NCBI GenBank assembly: GCA_963978905.1
Contig: OZ022259.1
Location: forward strand, 16,528,068 to 16,592,067
DNA length: 64,000 nt
Direction: 5' to 3'
Source: Trichostrongylus colubriformis
Taxonomy: Eukaryota; Nematoda; Chromadorea; Rhabditida; Trichostrongylidae
Shown in pieces: positions 34,481-45,100 of the stretch. Each line of letters begins with the position of its first letter. Positions within the stretch are counted from its first letter, which is position 1. The notes beneath the pieces were generated by a model. It worked only from the letters and a program-made list of their open reading frames with translations. It did not search any database and was not told where the DNA came from. Made by a program: the position numbers and the translations under genes.

Positions 34481-35111
34481 TTAAAGTTCTGTCACTTTTA
34501 CTCTCTCCGTCTTCATCCATTGTTTGTATTACACAAAATGTAAAAAGGGCTCATTTTTTGTAACATACACATCCAGTTCCAGATAACATTGTTGTTGCTG
34601 TTGGAATGTCAAGAAACAATTGACAAAGTAGAATTCAAGTGGTTAGAGGATCCCGTGGAAAAACATGGACTCGCAATCGAAGTGCACAACACTCGCCACC
34701 TAAACGCCACATGTAAAATGTTCCACCTTCGCGTACTACGATGATGGCGACGACCACATTCACGACATCGAAATGGGTAACGAGCGATTAGAATAACAAT
34801 GGAATGGAAGCTCCAGACGACAAAATACACTGACCAATCGATTATTGATTGGCAACATCGGTGATCTGATTGTAGGGGTGATTGGAAACGTGGAATAGCA
34901 CGAGTAGTGTAGGCTCTAGTGCAAACACGAAAGCCGCGCGCATCAACACGTACACGTTGGTCCAAGTCTCCATTTCACTCTATTTTTCTTTTTGTTTGAG
35001 ATTTATTTCTTATTTCTTTTCACTTTTTGAAGAACAAACATGAATCAACAAATTTGTAGAGGAACAAAAGAAGACAAAAAATCAAGATTCTTAAAAAAAG
35101 GAATTCTAATA

Positions 35112-35117
35112 TTTATT
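35112..35117 (-). terminator. AATAAA polyadenylation signal (minus)
   Basis: TCTAATAAATATT on the minus strand, about 100 nt after the stop codon at 35214. Good spacing for a nematode 3' end. Confidence 0.45.
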
Positions 35118-35213
35118 AGAGTACAGTTTAAAGTATTCATATAGTAACCGTAAAAAATTACAAAGAATCTCGACTATTTTCCCAGTGCTGAAAAACTACT
35201 CATATGTTGAGAA

Positions 35214-35320
35214 CTAAATAGGCAAAGGTTCACTGTAACATGCCCTTTCTGGGTTCCCCTCCAGTCGTTTTAAGAGTTGTTTCTGAACTGAATTTGCTGA
35301 GTCCATACCTTTGCTTAGTC
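35214..35320 (-). CDS. candidate terminal exon of a minus-strand gene
   Basis: Acceptor AAAAACTGTAG, entry phase 1, then 34 codons to TAG: LSKGMDSANSVQKQLLKRLE, ending CYSEPLPI. An AATAAA at 35112-35117 follows by about 100 nt. It would mark the end of a gene lying upstream of gene 1 on the same strand. Its partner exons to the right are not certain; SINE-A copy 9 lies directly upstream in the presumed intron. Confidence 0.42.
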
Positions 35321-35389
35321 CTACAGTTTTTTTTTGAATAAGGTAAAAAGTAAGTAGAGGAGAGAGGATTTGGCGTTTATCGATCCCTT

Positions 35390-35646
35390 CTGTGGGACGC
35401 GCCGCACATTCTAGTTCCATTCAGAATCGTGATGGTGTTGAATGTGATATAGCCTATACAATGACTTGCGGTGGCCAGCCGATGCACAAACCAGTGCTTT
35501 TATCCTCCCAGACCGGTCTGGTACCAATTCGCCGACCCCGGAGAGATGGAAGACTTGCTTGGCCTGGGCGGGCGTTGAAGCGGGATTTCACCCTCGCACA
35601 ATGAGAGTGGGGTGTGCGCCACCTGTCACTACACCACCTCCGCCCT
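35390..35646 (-). mobile_element. SINE-A copy 9
   Basis: The best-preserved reverse copy. On the minus strand the head GGCGGAGGTGGTGTAGTGAC contains an A-box match (TGGTGTAGTGA). It is followed by a B-box-like stretch, the GGTACCAGAC block and the CACGATTCTGAATGGAACTA tail region. Confidence 0.85.
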
Positions 35647-36061
35647 TGAATAAGGTTCATTCGTTTTCTGAGCAAAGAAAATGCCGAAATTCACTAAAAA
35701 TGAAGCTGCCCAGGAAATCAATGCGAAGTTACAGCAAGTGGCTGTAAGAACTGTGCATGTGAGCACGCTACTAAAAAACACTAGAAAACGAGTTAGCCGC
35801 TCCAACTAACTGCAAAACAACGTGCCTTACAATTAGTCATAATTCAGATAGGTTCTATGAGACATCACTGACATGTACACAACTGGGCTTGGCAAGTAAT
35901 TCAACGAATCTATGAATAATCATGTAAAACTAAATTGGAAAACAAAAACTGAAATCAAGAAAAGTAAATAGAAAAAAGACGTCAAAAGGTCCACTTTCTC
36001 ATTTTCATAAAAACCTACCTCGTGATTCACCAGCACAAAACAAAAGGAAAGACAGCCATAT

Positions 36062-36172
36062 TTACGAGAGATCATTATTTATGTATTTGTCAGGAGGGAC
36101 AGCGAGAGTCGAGAACTCCTCGACAGGAGGGTCGTACTTGACCGGATACGAGGGCGGGGAATCTTCAGAGGT
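36062..36172 (-). CDS. candidate terminal exon with PPxY-type tail (gene 2?)
   Basis: Acceptor AGCCCTTATCGCAG, phase 0, 36 codons to TAA. Reads TSEDSPPSYPVKYDPPVEEF, then VPPDKYINNDLS. PPSY fits the PPxY class that binds WW domains (known motif; function inferred). The phase suits the hydrophobic exon at 36812-36905. Caution: part of it (GTCAAGTACGACCC..CCTGTCGAGG) resembles a dispersed C-rich repeat also seen at 37.82 kb, so the exon may be built on, or be the source of, that repeat. Confidence 0.42.
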   Translation of the reverse strand, partial: TSEDSPPSYPVKYDPPVEEFSTLAVPPDKYINNDLS

Positions 36173-39100
36173 CTGCGATAAGGGCTAGAATTCAAACTTT
36201 CAATTAGCAGATAAGAAGCAAAGAGTATTTCACTGCAAACGTATGACGAAATATAAAATAAACATCTTTTTGTCTCAGAAAAGGATATTTAACAATTAAA
36301 TTCATTACAACTCTGCAATTTGGCAGCACTTATTGTATTGTAGAGGTCAAAAAATGAGGGGGATTCTATTCGGTGTTGTAAAGAGAGGGGGTCGTACTGA
36401 AGCAGCTATTTTCATCGAGTAGGGAGTGCCCTGCTTGTCAGTACATACCTGATACCAAGCCAAATGTTTCCTCAAAAAAAGCTCTTTTGTTGATTCAGAA
36501 GAAAAAAACGAATAAAAATTCTGAATTCTTCAGTTTATTACATAGCTAGTGCATACCAGGGGTTAAAAAAGGAGGGGGTTCTGTTTGGTGTCGTAAAGAG
36601 AGGGGGTCGTACTGGAGCAGCTACTTTGCTCGAGCAGGGAGTGCCCTGCTTGTCTGTACTTGATATTGAGCAAAATGTTGATTGAAAAAGGCTCCTTCGT
36701 TGATTCAAAGGAAAAAATGACTAAAAATCCTGCATTCTTCAGTTTATTACATAGCCAGTGCATATCAGGGGGTTGAAAGGACTACGCTCACACATAATTT
36801 GATTAACTTACTCTGTACATGTACGCAAGGACGAGTGTAAAGAATAGTGGTTGCACGAGAGAGACGCAGAGATCGAAAGTCAAAGAAAAGCAGAGAATGG
36901 AAAGTCTTCGCAATTATCAGGATGACATTCGTCAGCCTATTTCACAGAGACATTGCCTATTACAGCCTCACCCATCTATTCAGTTTTGAACTTGGAAACA
37001 TTCAAATTAGTTTGTGAAACAGCACTAGACAAGAAAAGAAGGCAAAAAGTACTGGGAGGGGCAAAGGAGCGAAGCGAATTTGAGAACACTGTCCTCTGTA
37101 AACGAACATTCAACCTTGGTAGAGATGATGTGTAACGAAGATCGCGTTCCAAAACGCGCTTTTGGGGCGTTATTGCGATTCTAGCGCGCTTCACCTTGAG
37201 CTGCACGATTCAGTGACCGAGTTGCTTGCTGGCGGCGGGCAGACGTCACTGTCATTTGATGCCGCGTAGGACGAATTAATTTTATTTATGATGATGTTAA
37301 ACAAATAAAATGAAAAACAGAAACAAACACGTGAAGTAAGTAAAGGGTGAATAAGCGAAAAAATAAGAGAAAGGCTTTAATAATCTTAAAAACTGATACT
37401 CATACTCATCGTTCGGCAAGGCGTGCAGTGTGCGCGATTGCCGTAAATTAACCAAGTGCATTCATTTACCGTCGGCCGAAATAGCCCCCTCGCGGTGTCT
37501 TTAAATGTGGAAGCAGGGCACACTAAGGTGTCGAGGAAAAAGGCTGGTCCAGTATGACTCCCCCCCCCCTCGACGGGGACTAAAGTACGACCCCCTCCCC
37601 ACTTTTTCGACATCTACATAACCTTTACAGGAACAGTAACAATTGCCGATTGAATAGTTATACCAAGTATTTTATTACTGTAATTTTTTTTTTGTTGATC
37701 ACTCAAGTTCAATCATATTATCTTACATAATCGGATCAGCCGACGGCACGTTCCGCTTAACATTATGTCGGGGACTATTGCTGACTGCGATTACAACCCT
37801 CCCCCTATCTCACCCCGTCAAATACGACCCCCCCCCCCCCCTGTCGAGGAATCCTCGACTCCGGGTGTACCCTGTGTGGAAGTGTTATATGCCTTCGCAA
37901 CACTGTTGAACGGAATGGTACTTTCACAGGATCCTCGCACGTCCTCGTTCAAAATTCACAAAGCTGCTCTTTCGCATTGATATAAAAGTCAAACAGCTGC
38001 TGTAATGCGGATATAAAGACCCCAACAAAGATCCATCGATTTCTAGTCCATAGAAAGCATAATGTATGTACTTGGATAAACGATATTATATGAAATGGGG
38101 CACGAGGTTCAATCATGGGTAGTAACTTGAACGAAATGGCGATCGACAAGAAGGGGTGAACACATTACTACTCGGTTACTGAGACCTGAATCACTTCTTT
38201 CCGGTACGACGCAACCAGTTCCTTTTTACTATGACTAATTGCAGCGTTGATTCAACCTCATTAATCATGCCTATCATCTCTATGCCCCTGTCTGATTCCT
38301 TTGCTCGTCTGCTATTACCTACAGCATGTATGAGAACTGAGAATGAGCAGAATAGACTACAAAACGACTGAAAATATGACTCATCTACCAGTCGTGCAAT
38401 TTTTAATCTTTTATTCTTCTTATATATTTTTCATGCATTTTTCTTCATTGCCTAGTGACATAACCTCAGATAGAAACAGCATGTTTTTACAGACCTAATT
38501 GGGAGGGACATGTAGATTTCTCTAGAAGGCAAACGGCATGCTGATGATTACTGGTGGAAGAGCGGGGGGCGGGTCCGTCACTCCTATCTGTCTGTTGGGG
38601 ACGTTGACCAACTTCACCGCCGTCCTCCTCTCGCCTTCTGGCGGACGCGAAATGCGCCTTCAAGAGAAACGTGATCGTGTGTGCGGATCTGTGACGTAAT
38701 GTCACACTCTTCAGTAGCGGGCCCTCACAGCGCTTCCCTTCTAATAAGGGGGGCTCACTAATTACGGAGGGGCACGGCTCCTAATCTCAGCTTACACTTC
38801 TTCCCGTGCATCCTTTTTTTTCAACGTGAACGATGTAGAATTCATATTTTGCGTAAAATTCAGTTCAATTCAATTCGGAATTCTTTTCTTACAATTTACA
38901 CATTTCTTTTCTTACAATCTTACAATGTAGACCACTCCCTAGCTATTTTTTTAATATCATTTCTATGATAAATAATGGTAATCGATAAACTAGTAATGAG
39001 ATACGACTGAATGGACCTAGGCTATTAGGCTGCAAGGATAGTTGTGGCCGGTTTTGTGGTTCACAAAATAAATTCAAATTTGAAAGCGCGCCAAATCATA

Positions 39101-42100
39101 TCATCTCACTTATTATGCTTCTAAGACAGAGAAAAGTAGCTCTTTCGGCATACAGGTTTCCCTCAATATTTCATGAATCTTTTAATTATAAGGGCAAATA
39201 CAAAATAGCAAATATGCACCATACTGGCAAAAATGAGTCTGATCGAATGGCGTTGATCATATAGTAAAAGATGCAGTCTGGGCCGAGTTATGATCTTTCG
39301 AAAGTAAAACTGCAAGAACAGATCAGAACTTTCTTTACAACCTAATATTCTCGGTAAAGAGATGGAAAGTGTGTGAAGACTGAGAAGTTTCAGCCGAAGA
39401 ATTTCATGGCAAATGCAAGAGAAATGAGAAAAATCGAACCAGTGAGGTGCACCTTGGACTGGAGACGGTTAATGGCCCATGTGCCGTAATGTGAAAATGC
39501 ATTCCGGTTGCTACGAGGTGGCTTTAAATTCTTATTGGTGCTGGACTGGAAAGCATCTTCCACCACAGCACATTGACTCCTCATTCACCCTTTGCTTCCA
39601 TTAGCTTTTACTAATGTGAAAGCTTTTTCGAGATCCAAACGTCTTCCACCATTCCAGAAAAATACGAAGAAATGAATCAGTCCGAGCTAGCGACTTTTTA
39701 TGTATATTAGCACTGAGCGAATCAAACCTCCATGCATAGGAAACGAGAAAGCATTGAATGGTATAATGCTTGACAAAAAACACATTCATCAAAGAAGGGC
39801 GGGCAGCATCTGTGTCGTTATTGGTGGCAAAGCGCGGGGAAACCACGCCCCTTGGCACATTTTTAAGGGATGTCGAAGAAGGGAAATCAAAAAGGCATAA
39901 TCAGCAGGTGGTATAAATAATGATGTGAAATACCGACTAGTTTCAGTAGCAAGACTGCTTAGCACTGCGATTTCAAAATAGAGTTACTGAATGTATACAT
40001 ACATCCCCAAGTAAACGAGCGACGTACTTGTAGGAGGTGGCGCCGTCCGGACCGTTAGGTCGCCGTCAGACTTCGCGATTTTGCGGCGTCGCACTTCCGC
40101 ACGCGGCAACGCGACATTGAGATCTTGCATTGCCGCGGCTTCGCGTGTGCAGTCGCGACACCGCAAGCTTGCACAATCGAGAAATCGCAAAATTGCGAAG
40201 TCTGACTACGGCCTTATGTGGGAGAGCGTCGAAAAAACTACGCCTCTCAAAACACGATAAATCAGAGAAAAGTCCAGAAGACCCAATGGACACTGCAGGC
40301 CCATTTTAATTGGAAATTCAGGAGGTGGAAGGGAGCGAAATCCCCTGCAAAAGAAATGAGGTACTACGTCGATTTTATGTAGCTGTCCCCACTCGTTTCT
40401 TTCCCAGTATGACCCTAGTGGTTGCTAGCGACAAAGGCAAAGGAACGCTGTGTTGGAATTGTGCAACGTAATATGAAATATTACTGGAACTGTATGTCAA
40501 TGGAAATGGTCTCAGCTAACACCAACGATGGAATAAGCAAAAAAAGGTAGAACATTCCATGAAACATGAAACTACCTACAAGTATCACGAATTATCAATT
40601 TGTCGATAAACCCGTTCCGAAAAATAAATGTTCAGAAGGATAAAATGATTGAATGAACTTCGCCGTTACCTTGCCGTGTTCGGAGTTACTTAGCTGTATA
40701 AATGGATTGTGACAATGGATAGAAGCAAATGAAGAACCTGTTCCAATTACTGCATGATTCACTGGGTAACAAAAAGTGTAAAAAAATGAACATAATAGCA
40801 CCAGTAGTAGTTATACATCGATTACCGTTTATGGTCATCAAAGGCCTAATTTCAACGGAAAATTTCCATTTCTAAGCGGGTAACAATGTGAATGGTAATG
40901 TTGCAAAGAACATGAAACCTCTCCATGTTGTCGTACAGAAGGAAATTTCGGGAACAAAGGAAAGGAAAGGCTAGGTTTAGGTAATGTAATGTAATGTACG
41001 GTAATGTAATGGAAAGAGATCAGTATGTCAAGTGATGATGGGACGAAACTTGCAGATAACCATGTTTTTTAAATCAGCTAAAAAGGAGCATTACGAAACA
41101 TAGCCTCTGGCGGTAAATACCAGGTTTAGAGACCCAAAAAGTAGGGCAAGGAGCACAAATTAAATATAACAATCATGGGGAGATATCATTTTAAAAAAAT
41201 TGGCAAGTAGAGGGTAACCACTTCTGTAAATAACAATGGAGAGGGACAATTTTAGAGACAACAGATAAAGTCAGTGGGACATCGTCTCAAAGACATGAAC
41301 TAGATGGGACAGCATTTCAAAAATTAATCATTATCAAACAATTTCAATCAACTGAACGGAGGTGATATAGTAACAGGTGGCACCAGTCCCATTCTCAAGG
41401 TAGGGGGATCAAATTCCGCAGCAGTGCCCGACCAGACCAACCAACTCTTCCGTCTCTCCCCACTCCTCCCCCCTCCCCCCAGGGTGAATCGGTATCAGAC
41501 TCGCCTAAGAGGATAAAAGCACTCGTAAGTGACTAAAGTGGCAATAATGTCGTATTCACCTGACACCACAATTCGGAATCGAAAAAGAATGCGTTTCGCA
41601 TTCCAACAAGGAGTAATGCCAAAATTATATTGAAAAAATACTTAGAATATGCATAATAAACCATTTGAATAAAAAGCCCAATCATTATTGCCACCGACAA
41701 AAAGAATAATGATGGCGGTTCATTCGAGGTTCCTTTCAGGAACTCCTACCGTGATTAAAGCAACCGTTCTCAAAAATTCCCAGAAATCAGGCTGTTCATT
41801 TGTAACTCCCCCTCCCCTCCCACTTCCTCCACTTCTACTGATGCGATGTCTCCATCCCATAGCATGACAGTTACGTTTTTTCCTTCCTCGGCCAATGCTC
41901 GACCTTATTTGCACCATTATTAGATCCCCATCCATCACCATAATGGCATTTACAGCTTGCTCCCGTTTTCCAGAGCTTAGGATAGCAGATATGACTCATC
42001 GTCTATACTAATTTACCAACCCAAATGTACATGACCCTGAGAGGACTGCGCTCGATTGCGAACAGATTGAAGAGATTGTTATATCAAAGGTATTGATAAG

Positions 42101-45100
42101 AAAGTTTTGTGTTCAAAACGAAAACAACAGAAGCATTATCGCGTCTATCGAACATAACAGAAGCTACAAACAAGAAAATAAATCCGAAAAACTGTCAAAT
42201 GAAGCCCGGAATGACTATTGTCTTCAAGAAACTGCATTAGAATAAATGAAAAGGTGGGACGCCACAAGAACAAGAACAGCGGAACACACCTATTTTAGAA
42301 TATTCAATTGACACCCAAAAAAATTTAGAAATTGATGTTTCAATAGGCTCCATCTAGTCGCTGACGAACAGTGGCCATAAAGAGCAACCGAGAGAAATCG
42401 ATGATGATAAAATCGTTCGGATCGTTTGGACTGGCCGAATCCAATGAATCATTCAGAACCATGTATGGCATGATCGATACCGTCGGGACCATTATTCAAC
42501 AGCAACCACCCACACTTATAAGACACACCGATTTTTTTACCGTATACCTTCCTATTACGTAATCAATAATTCCGATGTTCACAGAGATAACGACCATGAC
42601 CGATAGGAATGTTTGTGCTGGTAGCACTGCGGCTTTCAAACTGGCATTTATACACTGATAAATTGCTGAACACGAGCTACCTATTGTTCAGATTACTACA
42701 GAAATATTGGGTCAGAAGGCTTATAAGTTCAGGATGTCAGGATGGTATATCGTAATCGAAGTTATTACCGCGCAATTAAATTTAAACTGTTGAAAGGACT
42801 AATACTATAAGGAACCGGTGAATAGTTGTTATCAACGCAGGGCACTGGGCAAACGCAAAGTGGTAGGACAGTGTAAAATATCGATTGCGCCCAAAAAGGG
42901 TAAAATAATGCAAAAATATCGATCTCGTAGAAAATGACTAATAGACAATACATTTTGAAAAGTTTTCATCTGTTTGAACTCAATAAGTGCATCTGCAAAC
43001 AGAAATACATTTTACTTGACGCTGAGTTGACTACAGTATGCCTAGCAAGGGGTACGGTTTACCATGCTGAAATCCTAAACTTATTCACAACTTATGATCT
43101 AATAACAATGGCGGCTACCATAGATATTAAACCCATGCTTTCGAGAGAATTTGGTTCTTTTATGCATATCTACTGTCCCACAGAGAGGAAATGGTCCACC
43201 GTCCTGACATCCTGAACTTACGATCTGCCAAGATGGCATATACAAGCTGCCAAAGGGGTGCGGCTGTCTCCTGGTGCGGCCCTACCGTATACCGTATTGG
43301 GTCAAACGATGGTGAAGCGTAAGTAGATGTGGGCTTTAGGTATGCAAAAGGTATAGAAAAAGTTTTTGATTCCGTCGATTTTTGTTAGTATTTTTCATAT
43401 TTCTAACCAAGCTCTTATCTGAGCCCCATAACTTGAACCTTACGTCCGGCGCCCAGCTATTCTCAAGCATAAAGTTAAAATAAAATTTCAGCTCATCCCA
43501 GACTGTCCACGGGTTAGGAACATTGGCTGTTAACAGCATTTAATACATAAAAAAATCGAAAAACACTGAATTCAGAAGAATCTGAACAGAAGAAGCTATC
43601 GAAGCTGCGCGACATGCTTATCATAACATATCATCACTGGATCAATGGAAAGAAAATCTCCGTCTGAAGACACACATACACAGCCAAAAGAAACCAGAAA
43701 CCGTCACGTTTCTCAACAAACAGGCTCCTCCCCGTGCGACAGATACGGGGTAGCTGGCCAGTTAATTGATTGATTGGTACTGTCCAAAATTGACTGCAAT
43801 CAATCAATAAGTTATTGCGCCTCGCGCTCCGCCGGATCCACATGATTGTAATCAAATACGTATGGAGACATCACACACTCACTCACTCGTACGGACACCA
43901 CAAACGACCATTGGAAGATGGAATGTCTGCGATAGGGAAAGGCGTGGAGAGCGGACATATCAGCACCCAGTGAAGGGAGAGGAGACCCAGAGAGAAGGCG
44001 TGGGAATCGAGGAGTGAAGAGTGCGGTGCAGATGAAAGATGATTAAATACGTTGGGATTATGCATACATCCTATCATTTATTTATTTGTTTGTTTATTTG
44101 ATATGACAAACGAAATGCCTTAACAGAGGGGGAGGTATAGAAAGAAGTTTGCCCCAGAAAAAAGATAAGAAAAAAGAAAGAAAAGTATTAGGTTGAGGGA
44201 AAAGAAATCCACATTTTTTGACCTTTTTTGTATTAACGCAATTTTACACCGAAAAAGAGTTGCACTAATGTGAAATTTTATATGTCTTCGAAAGCTCATT
44301 TCATGCTATTTTAAAAAAATTTTGAAAATAAAAATAAAGATAAAAATATTTATCAAAAACTTGCTACGATCTTTTTTCTCGCAATGATTTAGATTTTAAT
44401 TTCAGATGTAAACACAGACCACCCAATAATTACAGATGTTAAAATGCAATAAATGCGATGAATGAAACAGGAAATTCAATTTAGCAGACAAAGCATTAGG
44501 TGAATGGCATCTTGAAGCAGAAGACAGCACGAGGTTTGACGATTACTGTATGACAATCGGAAAAATAAATACTTCAACGGACTAGAAGAGATACTGTTAA
44601 TTTTTGCACTACTATTAGTAAGCATCCCCTACTCCCCAGTGGCTGCATGACAAGAGCTTTATCGAGGCTTTCTCTAGCCATAAAGAGGCTTAAAGAGGTA
44701 CCGAGCAGTGTGTACTTCCAGATGACGAGGATCGCTATCGGTTTATGTCAGAGTTCGTAATTGCTGTGGCAACATGCGATGCGCTAATCCAATAAACAAA
44801 CGAAAATGTGCGCGCAACAGCTGCACGGTTGAAGGACAAAAAAGTGCGCGCCGATTAGAGACATTATAGCTGGTCGTTGGGAGGGGGGGGGGGGGAGGTT
44901 TTGTTGTATTTTCTCATTATTTCATCATTTTTGAAATTTACTCATTCCTACGTCTCGCTGAATAGATTCTCCTATCGCCTTTTCAAGACCAGTTCCATTT
45001 TGGATTGAATTAATTATTCGAAATATGCGAAAAAAATCTTTGAGAGAAAAGCAACTGAAACTGAACTTGAACGAAACCACCTTATTATGGAACCCGACGA

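Noticed and set aside
34609..34973. 118-codon minus frame and an ATG frame with a signal-peptide-like start upstream of gene 1
   Set aside because: A possible first exon (METWTNVYVLMRAAF) exists, but no donor/acceptor pair joins it in phase to 34474.
44925..45054. Minus-strand exon-like frame (CFSLKDFFRIFRIINS)
   Set aside because: Good acceptor, but it ends in a stop inside the gene 2 intron with no polyadenylation signal.
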